Shown: positions 8,068 to 16,290 of the stretch, piece by piece
Numbering within the stretch: position 1 is the stretch's first letter
Layout: each line of letters begins with the position of its first letter
Assembly (NCBI GenBank): GCA_021780905.1
Contig: JAJXXW010000030.1
Span: 1 to 64,000, forward strand
Length of the DNA stretch: 64,000 nt
Direction of reading: 5' to 3'
Source of the DNA: a bacterium
GTDB lineage: Bacteria; Verrucomicrobiota; Verrucomicrobiia; Limisphaerales; UBA11358
Translations under genes and position numbers: made by a program
Notes under the pieces: generated by a model
The model's database searches: none
What the model was told of the DNA's origin: nothing
What the model saw: only the letters and a program-made list of their open reading frames with translations

Positions 8068-8900
8068 TTGCTCGCCCAACTCAAAAATGAGCTGTGGAAG
8101 CTGTTTGGCAAAAAGCGCACCGACATCGGCTTTGGCGCGTTTCTGCTCGCGCAGACGGCGATGCTGCTCGCGTTCAAATACACGCGCTGGCAAAGCGATG
8201 TCGAGCGTCTGCTCAACGGCAACGGCTATCTCGCGGCGGAATTCGTCTCGATCCTCACGGTATCGGTCGTCATGCTGATTCCACAGATCATGCTGCTGAT
8301 GCCGCTCTACGCCACGCTGGTGGGTGGCGATCTGGTGGCCAAGGAGGCCGAGGACGGCACGCTGTGGATGATTCTCTCCCGGCCCATTTCGCGGCTGCGG
8401 CTGCTGTTCGTGAAATGGAGTGCGGGAATCATTTTTGCCGTCGTGCTCGTGCTGATGCCGGGCGGCACGGCGATGGGATTTGCCAGCCTGCTGTTTCCGT
8501 GGAAAGGCATGTTCATGTTTGCCCCCGGCCAGGCGTTCTGTGTTTTGACCGCGCACGAAGGACTGGTGCGGTTCATTTTCTCCCTGCTGTTCATGGCCGT
8601 GAACGCGAGCGTGATGGTCTCGGTCGCATTCATGTTCTCCTGGTTCAACATGAAACCGGCGGCGGCCACAATCCGGGCGCTCTCGTTTCTTTTTGTCAGC
8701 ATGGTCATGGAAAACATCCCGTTTTTGACCGCTACGGGGATTTCTTCATCACGCACCATTTCAAATGCTGGCTGCTGATTTTTTCCGAGCCGGCGCCTTG
8801 GACGCAGATCTGCCAGTCGGAAATCATCCTGTTTGCCGTCAGCGCGACCGCGTTCATCATCGGTGCCGTGGCGTTTCAAGTGCGCAGCATCAAGTCGTGA
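8068..8900 (+). pseudogene. ABC-2 type transporter permease, frameshifted
   Basis: A TTG start gives 'MLAQLKNELWKLFGKKRTD', with a run of hydrophobic segments (about residues 15-32, 52-82, 120-150, 165-190 and 205-225), a six-helix ABC-2 permease pattern. The frame is lost near 8720: frame 1 reads 'ENIPFLTATGIS' and stops at 8778, whereas frame 2 continues sensibly as 'DRYGDFFITHHFKCWLL' through the last membrane helix ('ILFAVSATAFIIGAVAF') to TGA at 8898-8900. Adding one T to the T5 run at about 8721-8725 would restore 'PFFDRYGDFF'. This is either a real single-base deletion in a homopolymer or an assembly error. Confidence 0.7.
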
Positions 8901-8923
8901 AAGCCCGACCGGGCCGGGCGCGG

Positions 8924-9298
8924 CTAATCTCTGCCTTTTATTTTGAACAGCGCGATGCGCCGCTGGTATTCCGCCTCGGAGACTTCGCGCGGGAAGGCTT
9001 TGCAGGTTTGTTGAAAGCCGGGAAAATTCCAGAGGTTCGGAAAATCCCGGCATTGCTGCGGCTTCACCGGCTGGACAGAGCAACCGTCGCCATCCAGAAA
9101 AACGCAGCCGCCATCCGCCTTTTCCTGCAAGGCCAGTCCGCCGCGATCCCAGCGCAGCCGCGTGAACTGCTGGATGAAATCGGCCTCGCCCAGGCCCTTG
9201 AACGCCGCCAGTCGGGTGATTTCCGCTTCCGTCATCCGCACCTGCCCCGGCCAGCGACAACAGGCCGTGCACCGCTGGCATTCGTAGAAAATCGGCAT
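8924..9298 (-). CDS. YkgJ-type cysteine-cluster protein
   Basis: 124 residues with the CxxC...CC cluster typical of the YkgJ/UPF0153 family, thought to bind zinc or iron: 'CQRCTACCRWPG' at the N-terminus, then 'GGCVFLDGDGCSVQPVKPQQCRDFP' spread over residues ~63-88, and a last Cys near residue 98. The function is not established in the family. It sits between the broken ABC exporter (opposite strand) and the P-type ATPase (same strand, about 110 bases away). No signal peptide is seen, so it is likely cytoplasmic. The ATG at 9298 puts the cluster at the expected N-terminal position. Confidence 0.8.
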   Translation of the reverse strand: MPIFYECQRCTACCRWPGQVRMTEAEITRLAAFKGLGEADFIQQFTRLRWDRGGLALQEKADGGCVFLDGDGCSVQPVKPQQCRDFPNLWNFPGFQQTCKAFPREVSEAEYQRRIALFKIKGRD

Positions 9299-9406
9299 GA
9301 AGAAATTTTTGGGGATGGCTTTGGGATCATATTTTCATGCACGAAATTCCGGTTTCCGGTGCCGGCGCATGTAACAATACTTTCCAGATAACCTCCCTAG
9401 AAAAGC

Positions 9407-11386
9407 TCACGCCAGCTTCGGCGTCAGTTGGCTGGCTTCGTGGAAGGTTTCCATCTCGGGATGGAAATGTTCCAGTTCCTCGCCTTTGCGCACGAGCCGC
9501 GCGCTATTGAAAATCACGATGAGCGAACCGACGTTGTGCAGCAACGCCGCCACAATCGGGCCGATGACGCCGAACGACGTGATGGTGAGGCCGACGATGA
9601 TGAACAGCACGCCGAACAGGAAATTCTGGTTGATGACGGCGCGCGTGCTCCGCGAAAGCTTCACGAGGAACGGCAGCCGGCGAAGATCATTGTTCATCAG
9701 CGCAATTGTCGCGCTGTGGATAGCGACTTCGCTGCCGGCCGCGCCCATCGCGATGCTGATGTCGCCGGCCGCGAGCGCGGGCGCGTCGTTCACGCCGTCG
9801 CCGACGACCGCGACTTTGTAGCCCTTCGCCTTAACGGCGCGGACAAAATCCACCTTGTCTTGCGGCAAACAATCGCCTTTCGCTTCTTCGCACGCGATTT
9901 CCGCCGCGACGCGCGTGGCGACGGGCTGGCGGTCGCCGGACACCATCGAAATGCGGCGCACGCCGGCTTCCTTCAACTCCGCCAGCGCTTCTTTCGCCTC
10001 GCTGCGGGTCTTGTCCTGCATACCGACCCAGCCGACGCATTTGCCGTTTTGCGCGACGAAAATTAGGCTCCAACCTTCGGCGTCGTCCACATCCACGGAT
10101 TTTTCAAAACAGGCGTCAATGCCGTTGTCCTTGAGCCACTGCGCGCGGCCAACGAGAATTTTCGCGCCGTTGATTTCGGCTTTCACACCGCGACCGGGCG
10201 TTTCGGTAAAATCTTTTGGCTCGGTCAACGGCACGCCGGCCTCGCCCGCGAGATTGGCGAGCGCTTTGGCGGTTGGATGGTTGCTGTATTTCTCAGCGGA
10301 CGCCGCGAGCAGCAGCAATTCGGCGGGCTTCGTTTCGCCGAGCGGCGCCAGGCGGCTGACGGCAAGCTGACCAGTCGTGAGCGTTCCGGTCTTGTCGAAG
10401 ATAAAGGAATTGATTTTCGCGGCGGCTTCGATGTCGGCGACATTCTTGATGAGAATGCCGAGACGCGCGGCGGCGGAAAGCGCGGCGACCATCGCGGTCG
10501 GCGTCGCAAGAATGAACGCGCACGGGCAGGACACGACGAACACCGCGATGACACGGCTCAAATCGTGATAAAACGCCCAGTTCAGCGCGCCGAGAACCAG
10601 CACCAGCGGCGTGTAAAAGCCCATGTATTGATCCACGATTTTCTGGATCGGCAGCTTGGTTTTTTCGGCGGCGATGATGAGCTCTCGCACGCGGCCGAGC
10701 GTCGTGTCGGTGCCGGCGCGACTGACTTTGATTTCCAGAACGCCGGTGAGATTCTGCGTGCCGGCGAAAACTTCGTCGCCGGTTTTTTTGTCCGCCGGCA
10801 ACGATTCGCCGGTGATGGTGGCCTGATTGAACGAGCCTTGGCCGCTCAAAATAATTCCGTCCGCCGCCACATTGTCGCCGGGGCGGATGCGGATGACATC
10901 GCCGACGGCAAGCTGGCTGGCGGGAACTTCTTCTTCATTTCCGTCCTTCAAAATCCGCCGCGCCTTGGTGGGCGTGAGTTTGATGAGCGATTCGATGGAA
11001 TTGCGCGCGCCCTCGGCGGTGCGGGATTCGATGAGTTCGCCGGTGAGCATGAAAAACGCGACGATGCCGGCGGTCTTGTAATCGCCGGACGCGAACGCCG
11101 CGAGCACGGCGATGGCGACGAGTTCGTTGATGCTCAGGCGGCCGACGCGCAAATCCTTCACGGCGGTGACGACGATGGGATAAATCAGGATGAGCGCGCC
11201 GATCATGGCGCTGGCGCTGGCGAGCGTGCTGCCGGCCTCGAACAGCCAGTCCACGATGAAGGCGTTGAGGACGCAGACGACGCCGAGGACGGCCTGCCAG
11301 AGGTGCACGACGGAATGTTCGTGGTCGTGGCCGCAGCCGCATTTGTCATCGTGCTCGTGCTGGCTTAACAAAGAGGTAACTTGCAT
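9407..11386 (-). CDS. heavy-metal translocating P1B-type ATPase
   Basis: 659-residue cation pump. The N-terminus carries a His/Cys-rich metal-binding tail ('HEHDDKCGCGHDHEH') in place of a folded HMA domain. Two pairs of membrane helices come before the actuator domain ('GESLPADKKTGDEVFAGT'). The ion site 'SCPCAF' lies in the sixth helix near residue 287, the phosphorylation site 'DKTGTLTTG' near 330, and the P1B-specific HP dipeptide is in 'YSNHPTAKAL'. The hinge 'GDGVNDAPALAAGD' follows. The CPC motif plus the His-rich tail fits Zn/Cd/Pb or Cu export; the ion cannot be fixed from sequence alone. No metal-responsive regulator is adjacent. The ATG at 11386 retains the metal-binding tail. Confidence 0.92.
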   Translation of the reverse strand: MQVTSLLSQHEHDDKCGCGHDHEHSVVHLWQAVLGVVCVLNAFIVDWLFEAGSTLASASAMIGALILIYPIVVTAVKDLRVGRLSINELVAIAVLAAFASGDYKTAGIVAFFMLTGELIESRTAEGARNSIESLIKLTPTKARRILKDGNEEEVPASQLAVGDVIRIRPGDNVAADGIILSGQGSFNQATITGESLPADKKTGDEVFAGTQNLTGVLEIKVSRAGTDTTLGRVRELIIAAEKTKLPIQKIVDQYMGFYTPLVLVLGALNWAFYHDLSRVIAVFVVSCPCAFILATPTAMVAALSAAARLGILIKNVADIEAAAKINSFIFDKTGTLTTGQLAVSRLAPLGETKPAELLLLAASAEKYSNHPTAKALANLAGEAGVPLTEPKDFTETPGRGVKAEINGAKILVGRAQWLKDNGIDACFEKSVDVDDAEGWSLIFVAQNGKCVGWVGMQDKTRSEAKEALAELKEAGVRRISMVSGDRQPVATRVAAEIACEEAKGDCLPQDKVDFVRAVKAKGYKVAVVGDGVNDAPALAAGDISIAMGAAGSEVAIHSATIALMNNDLRRLPFLVKLSRSTRAVINQNFLFGVLFIIVGLTITSFGVIGPIVAALLHNVGSLIVIFNSARLVRKGEELEHFHPEMETFHEASQLTPKLA

Positions 11387-11738
11387 GGGAAAAGTGATTC
11401 GTTAAATCGTTGAACCGTTGAATTGGAAAGGCGCGGGGAAAATCCGGCGCAGCGTCACGCAGTGACGATTGAGAATAGCCCGCCGTTTTAACGGCGGGAA
11501 AATGACCGTGAGTAAACCAAGTCCCGGAGGGACGGCAGAAATAAAATTACAAGACTCTGCCGCCCCTGCGGGGCTTGATTTCATTCCGGCTTCAACCCGC
11601 CGTTGAAACGGCGGGCTATTTTCTTTTGTCCCTGCGGGACATAGAAGCGTTTGCCGGCGCTGGCGCTTGAAAAATTTCATGGCTCAAAAAACTCTTTTGC
11701 CGAGAAATGGAAAATGAACATCTAAACTAATCTCCGTT
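11387..11738. repeat. intergenic multi-hairpin repeat element
   Basis: This 350-base gap codes for nothing recognisable but is packed with dyads. The outer arms at 11475-11498 and 11596-11619 are inverted copies (23 of 24 bases match), and each arm is itself a palindrome of the form CCCGCCGTT-AACGGCGGG. Inside are GTCCCGGAGGGAC (11521-11533) and CCCCTGCGGGG (near 11563-11573), and GTCCCTGCGGGAC follows at 11628-11640. The whole resembles a REP/MITE-like element of several stacked hairpins. A short 7-base repeat (CGTTGAA/CCGTTGAA) lies near 11407. Confidence 0.7.
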
Positions 11739-12332
11739 TCAAATTCTCTCATAATATTCTGTTTTCGTTATGTCATCTCCGCATCTGTCAGGAGCAACAA
11801 GCGCAAAAACATGGTCGCTACTCACCTTGCGACTAGCCTCATACGCCGTGAATAAAACATATTCACGATTTGCTGTCGGTCTCGTAATCTGCAGCTCTTC
11901 TCCCGTGCTCCGCACTTTTCCCCTGACGTCCACACCGTTTGTTATGCGCTGAATTTCAAACTCATAATTTCCTGTTTCAGCCTTCCATCGTCCATCAATC
12001 GTCCCAGACACATTTGGAGCAGCTTGCAAAACACGCTCTGGAAACCAAGCAACTCGAAAACCCTCAAAACTTTCTGCCAGCATGGGCGGACAATCCTGAA
12101 ACTCTTTATCAGAAACGGTCAAATGAAGGAGATACTCCCCACCATGATAATTGCCTATCCGAATATCCAGAATTTTCCGCTTGGATTTTAGCGCGAATCT
12201 TGTGGCCGCCATGAATGCGATGGCTATGCCATCGCGGGCATGAACATTCCACTCTTGAAAATGAACTCTATTCCGATCTTCGTCGGACAATGCCAGCCAA
12301 TCATCGTATGTTTTGACGGAGCAACTCATCAT
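11739..12332 (-). CDS. unrecognised protein encoded after the SPFH cluster
   Basis: About 197 residues, not recognised. Visible features are 'MMSCSVKTYDDWLALSDEDR' at the N-terminus, Trp- and charge-rich mixed alpha/beta sequence, no signal peptide or membrane segment, and a C-terminal 'APDRCGDDITKTEYYERI'. The tandem ATGs at 12332 and 12329 start right after the stop of the HflK-like gene (12335-12337), so it is probably translated as the last gene of that operon. The DNA is visibly richer in A and T than the neighbours, which suggests a more recent arrival or relaxed codon use. The frame continues upstream, but only as a shadow of the HflK-like gene. Confidence 0.6.
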   Translation of the reverse strand: MMSCSVKTYDDWLALSDEDRNRVHFQEWNVHARDGIAIAFMAATRFALKSKRKILDIRIGNYHGGEYLLHLTVSDKEFQDCPPMLAESFEGFRVAWFPERVLQAAPNVSGTIDGRWKAETGNYEFEIQRITNGVDVRGKVRSTGEELQITRPTANREYVLFTAYEASRKVSSDHVFALVAPDRCGDDITKTEYYERI

Positions 12333-12334
12333 AG

Positions 12335-13444
12335 TTATTGATTCGCCGCCGATTTCGGCTGCGGCGGTTCGCGGTTCAACTGTAAGCGCAGTTCGCGCGG
12401 TTTGCCATCGGCGCGTTGCGGTAGAAAGATTTTGTCCTGCACATTGGTCAGCACCTCGGCCATGACCTTGGTCAGCTCCAGTTGCGCGTAAAGCTGTGGG
12501 TTGCCCGCGTATTTCGGCAGCAGCGCCTTGAACGCCTCGGCGTCGGACTCGATGCCGGTGACGAAGCGCGTGCGCGCGGATTCGGCGGCGTTGGTGACGG
12601 ACGACGCGGTGGCGCCGGCTTGGCTCAAAATGCGGTTCTGCTCGCCGAGCGCTTCGCTGATGAGCTTGTCGCGGTTCTGGCGCGCGGTGGTGACCATCGC
12701 AAACACTTCCTTCAACTGCCGCGGCGCGATGCTCTGCACCTGGCACTGGTCAATCACCACGCCCAATTTTTCCTGCGCGACAAGTTCTTCCACATGCGCC
12801 CGCACGGTGTCCTGAAAGCCGGCGATGTCGCGCGTGAGAATATCATCCACAGCGAACCGCGCGGCGGTGGCGACCAGGGCGTTGTTCGCCGCGTCCTGCA
12901 CGGCGTTGGAAATGCCGCCGAGATTGAACTGGTGGTTCGTGCCGGCGGCGAAATTGAAGATGGCCGTGCGCGGGTCGTCAATGTGATACGACACGGTGGC
13001 GCGGGTATGGATGATGTTGCGGTCGGCGGTGAGCACATAGCCGTCAATCGCGGGATTCAGCGACGGCCCGGCGGGCGGTTCGGTGCCGGCGAGTTCCATC
13101 TCCGGCGTGGTCAGATACCAGCCGACGGACGAGGTGGCTTTCTGGATTTCGGAAATCGGGATGCGGACGACTTCGTCAATCGGATACGGAAACGACCAAT
13201 ACAACTTGCCAGCGCTCAACAGCATTTTCGGCCCGTCGCCGAGCGGTTTGCCGAAGCGGAGAATGACGGCCTTCTCGCCGGGGTTCACCGTGAAAAATCC
13301 CGCCGCAAAAATAATGACGACGAGCGCCGCCATCGCGATTTTGACGATGACGAAGCTGCTGCGCAACGCCTCGGCGAGCGCCTGCGAACCGGCGTCCTGC
13401 GTCTCGGGCGCGTGCGGATGGTCGTGATGATCGTGGTCGCTCAT
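12335..13444 (-). CDS. SPFH/Band 7 protein, HflK-like
   Basis: 369 residues. A His/Asp-rich cytoplasmic head ('MSDHDHHDHPHAP') is followed by one membrane helix ('IVKIAMAALVVIIFAAGFF', residues ~35-55), then a Band 7/SPFH domain starting 'VNPGEKAVILRFGKPLG'. A long Ala/Glu-rich helical region (~230-330) follows, with a polar tail. HflK/HflC pairs form a cage around the FtsH protease in well-studied bacteria; that partnership here is inference. It starts at 13444, one base from the stop of the HflC-like gene, so the two are translationally linked. An upstream in-frame ATG at 13489 would overlap that gene and is unlikely. Confidence 0.82.
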   Translation of the reverse strand: MSDHDHHDHPHAPETQDAGSQALAEALRSSFVIVKIAMAALVVIIFAAGFFTVNPGEKAVILRFGKPLGDGPKMLLSAGKLYWSFPYPIDEVVRIPISEIQKATSSVGWYLTTPEMELAGTEPPAGPSLNPAIDGYVLTADRNIIHTRATVSYHIDDPRTAIFNFAAGTNHQFNLGGISNAVQDAANNALVATAARFAVDDILTRDIAGFQDTVRAHVEELVAQEKLGVVIDQCQVQSIAPRQLKEVFAMVTTARQNRDKLISEALGEQNRILSQAGATASSVTNAAESARTRFVTGIESDAEAFKALLPKYAGNPQLYAQLELTKVMAEVLTNVQDKIFLPQRADGKPRELRLQLNREPPQPKSAANQ

Positions 13445-13445
13445 G

Positions 13446-14351
13446 TCACTTTCCGGGGTTGACCGCCGGCAGATTTTTGAACAAATCAAACGGCGGCGTG
13501 CGCTCGTCGAAAATCAGCGTGGACTTCTGGCCGAGCGAATTCTTCAGCGCCTCAAGCTGCAACTGGAACACCGCCAGCTCCGGATTTTCCTGGAACACGC
13601 CCAGCGTTTTCGCGGCTTCGGCCACGCCCGCGCCCTCGATGCGCGTGGCGTCGGCCTGCGCGTTGGCGATGAGGTCGGCAGCCTGGCGTTCGGCGGCGGA
13701 CTTGATCTTGGTCGCCTCGGCCTCGCCCTTGAACTGCGCCTCGGTGATGAACTTGGTGCGCTCGGCCTTCATGCGGTCGAACACCGACTGCGTCACATTT
13801 TCCGGCAGGCCGAGTTTTTTGATGCCGAGAAATTCGAGGCTGATGCCGTAATTATTCTTGGCGAGCTCCGCTTCGACGGAAGTTTGAATTTCCTTTTCAA
13901 TGTCGGCGAACTTGAGCTGCGCCGGATCGGAATTCACGAAGTCGGCCAGATTATGTTTGCCGACGACCGCCGCCTTCGCGCTGCGGAGCATGTTTTCCAA
14001 CTGGCGCTGCGCTGCGAGCGTCGAGCCGCCGGGGAACTTCGGAAAAAATTCTTTCGCGTCGGAAATTTTCCAGCCGACGAAGACATTGACGAGCAGCATC
14101 GTGCTGTCGGCAGTGAGCGTTTCGCTGGGTATGTCAGCGAAGGTCTGCACGCGCGAATCAAAGCGGTTGATGCTCTGCACCGGCCACGGCCACTTCACAT
14201 AAAGCCCGGCGTTGGTGATGGTGTCCGTCGGCTTGAGGAACGTCGAGACGACGACGACTTCCGACTGCCGCACCTGGAAGGTGAAGAGCAGCAGCGCAAA
14301 AATCACCAGCAAAACTGCGGCGATGACAAGGGTGATCAGGTTCTTTTTCAT
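13446..14351 (-). CDS. SPFH/Band 7 protein, HflC-like
   Basis: 301 residues, the middle gene of a three-member SPFH series. An N-terminal membrane anchor ('LITLVIAAVLLVIFALLLF') is followed by 'VRQSEVVVVSTFLKPTD' and 'GLYVKWPWPVQSINRFDSRV', which match the HflC-type start of the Band 7 domain. A helical stretch rich in Ala, Glu and Lys runs from about 200 to 260 ('GEAEATKIKSAAERQAADL'). The gene starts inside the stop of the upstream SPFH gene (ATGA overlap at 14348-14351). A structural role in a membrane ring with its two neighbours is the likely function. Confidence 0.82.
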   Translation of the reverse strand: MKKNLITLVIAAVLLVIFALLLFTFQVRQSEVVVVSTFLKPTDTITNAGLYVKWPWPVQSINRFDSRVQTFADIPSETLTADSTMLLVNVFVGWKISDAKEFFPKFPGGSTLAAQRQLENMLRSAKAAVVGKHNLADFVNSDPAQLKFADIEKEIQTSVEAELAKNNYGISLEFLGIKKLGLPENVTQSVFDRMKAERTKFITEAQFKGEAEATKIKSAAERQAADLIANAQADATRIEGAGVAEAAKTLGVFQENPELAVFQLQLEALKNSLGQKSTLIFDERTPPFDLFKNLPAVNPGK

Positions 14352-16207
14352 GGCGAATTCGTGATGGAAAGGTTCAGCAGGTCGTCGCGGATCTTGTCCT
14401 GCAAATCAAAGATGACGACATCCTGCGTGTTGGTGACGAGCAAAACATACTTCCGCGCGTTCTTGGTCGCGGCGGCAAAATTCTGCAAATACAACCGCTG
14501 CCGGTAAACATCCGGCGCGGCGGCGAACGCCGGAAGTTGGTTCGTGAACAGCGCCGCGCGGGAGAAGGCCGTCGAGATGGTGCGGACGCGGTTGGCGTCG
14601 GCGACATTCGTGACGGTGAACGCCGCCGCGTCGGCCAGCGCGTTCGTGCGGATGGCGGCGGATTCGGCGGTGAGAATGGTGGCGAGTTTGGTCTGTTCCG
14701 CGCCGACGACTTTTTCGTAAGTCGCCGCCACGTCGCTCGCCGTCGGCGGATGAATGTCCTGCAAGCCGACGAAAACGATTTTCGCGCCGAGCCGGCGCTC
14801 GTCTGCCGCCGCCTGAATTTTGTCGCGTAACGCCGTCGCCGCTTCCAGACGGCCGTGCGAAAGGATGTCGTTCAAATCGCTGCCGGCGAGATAACGCACC
14901 ACTTCGCGCTGGGCGAGTGTCTGGAGCAGCTCGTCAGGATTGGAATTATTATAAATCCAGTCGCGCACGCTGGTGATCTGGAATTGCACCGGAATGCTGA
15001 CGGTGATCAGGCCGATGGGTTTGGTGCTGCTGTTGTGGGTGCCTTCCAGTGAGGCCGGCGCGCGGTTGCCGACGACAAAATTTTCCTCTTTGTTGTGGCT
15101 CACCGTCCAAAGAATGATGGCGGCGTTCTCGCTCTGCGAATCCGGCGTGTAGCCGACGGCGAACGACTGGATCTGCTCGGTGCGGAAACGGTAAATCTTG
15201 TCAATGGGCCACGGCAGTTTGAAATGCGCGCCGGCGTTCAGCGTCGCCACCGGCTGGCCGTAATGCTCCAGCACGGCCTGTTCGCCCGCATCCACGAACA
15301 CAAAACAGGTGGACAAAATCAGCGCGGCGAACTGAATCAGCAACAGCGCGGGGAGATTTTTTTGCAGCGCCTGAAAAAACCAGGTTTCAGAAACCTTGAA
15401 GCCGAACTGGTAATCCAGCGTCTGCGCCGCCGTGGTGAACAAACTTTCCGGCTGCGCGAAAATACCGGCCACGCGGCTTTCGTAAAGCGGACGGGCGATT
15501 TTGCCCTTCACGCGTGGACGATAGATTTCCAGCAGCAGCGCTAGAATGTTTTCCACCGCCATCAGGCCGAGCAGCCCGCACAGGCCGCGCGCCACCCAGA
15601 AATCGGCGCGCGGATATTTCGCCTCGACGCCGGCGATGGCCAGCGCGGCAAGCGCGCAAACATAGGCACCGGCCAGCAGAAAACTCGCGCCGGGGCGCAG
15701 CAACCGGTGGTTTTCCAGCCGCGCCATCGTCACGGAAAAACGGCCGATCAAAAACAGCACCAGCGCGAAGATGGCGAACAGCGAGAGCGACGCCGTGGCG
15801 TTGGCGGCCTTGATGGTCTCCGGATTTTTACCGCTCCAAACCCACAGTCCCCACGCGCCGCCGGCTTCCAGCAGCAGCAGCAAGATGGCAAAACCGGGCA
15901 CGAAATATTTCTCGAACTGTTCGCGGGCGTTCTTCGCGGGGAAACTGCCGGAGTCTTTCGCCTCGAACAGCGACGCGCCCCGGCTGCGGGCGAGTTCGTC
16001 GAGTTCGAGTTTTTCCGCGCGTTCGTTTTCCTCAAGCCGCATCTGGAACCAGCTGATAAACGTCACGAGCACGCCGAGGCCGAGAAAAACCGCCGCCGCC
16101 TGTCCGGCGAGCGCTCCGGCCATGACGGTCACGCCGAATCCGGCGAGGAAAACGAGGACGGCCACCGCGAGGTTCACCAGTCCGTTCTTTTGTGTGCTTC
16201 GTTCCAT
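14348..16207 (-). CDS. large SPFH/Band 7 protein with multi-helix N-terminal membrane domain
   Basis: 619 residues. Unlike standard HflK, the first ~310 residues are a membrane domain with about six to seven hydrophobic segments (near 12-50, 100-125, 138-158, 172-195, 205-230 and 285-310). A Band 7 domain follows ('VFVDAGEQAVLEHYGQPVAT', 'FKLPWPIDKIYRF') and then an Ala-rich helical region. The C-terminus 'VVIFDLQDKIRDDLL' resembles HflK-like tails. The gene leads a three-gene SPFH operon with 4-base and 1-base junctions. Family membership is clear; the fused membrane part is not one I can name. Confidence 0.78.
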   Translation of the reverse strand: MERSTQKNGLVNLAVAVLVFLAGFGVTVMAGALAGQAAAVFLGLGVLVTFISWFQMRLEENERAEKLELDELARSRGASLFEAKDSGSFPAKNAREQFEKYFVPGFAILLLLLEAGGAWGLWVWSGKNPETIKAANATASLSLFAIFALVLFLIGRFSVTMARLENHRLLRPGASFLLAGAYVCALAALAIAGVEAKYPRADFWVARGLCGLLGLMAVENILALLLEIYRPRVKGKIARPLYESRVAGIFAQPESLFTTAAQTLDYQFGFKVSETWFFQALQKNLPALLLIQFAALILSTCFVFVDAGEQAVLEHYGQPVATLNAGAHFKLPWPIDKIYRFRTEQIQSFAVGYTPDSQSENAAIILWTVSHNKEENFVVGNRAPASLEGTHNSSTKPIGLITVSIPVQFQITSVRDWIYNNSNPDELLQTLAQREVVRYLAGSDLNDILSHGRLEAATALRDKIQAAADERRLGAKIVFVGLQDIHPPTASDVAATYEKVVGAEQTKLATILTAESAAIRTNALADAAAFTVTNVADANRVRTISTAFSRAALFTNQLPAFAAAPDVYRQRLYLQNFAAATKNARKYVLLVTNTQDVVIFDLQDKIRDDLLNLSITNSP

Positions 16208-16215
16208 TTTTATTT

Positions 16216-16281
16216 AACCGCGAAATATGCGAACTACGCGAAATAAAACTCCGTTTCGTGGATTTGGCGTATTTCGCGGTT
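16216..16281. repeat. imperfect inverted repeat between SPFH operon and ABC permease
   Basis: Arms of 28 bases at 16216-16243 and 16254-16281 pair with a few mismatches around a 10-base loop (outer part AACCGCGAAATA / TATTTCGCGGTT). The left arm itself repeats GCGAA(AT/CT)A. It may act as a terminator for the upstream permease (minus strand) or be a dispersed repeat. Confidence 0.65.
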
Positions 16282-16290
16282 TCAAATTTT

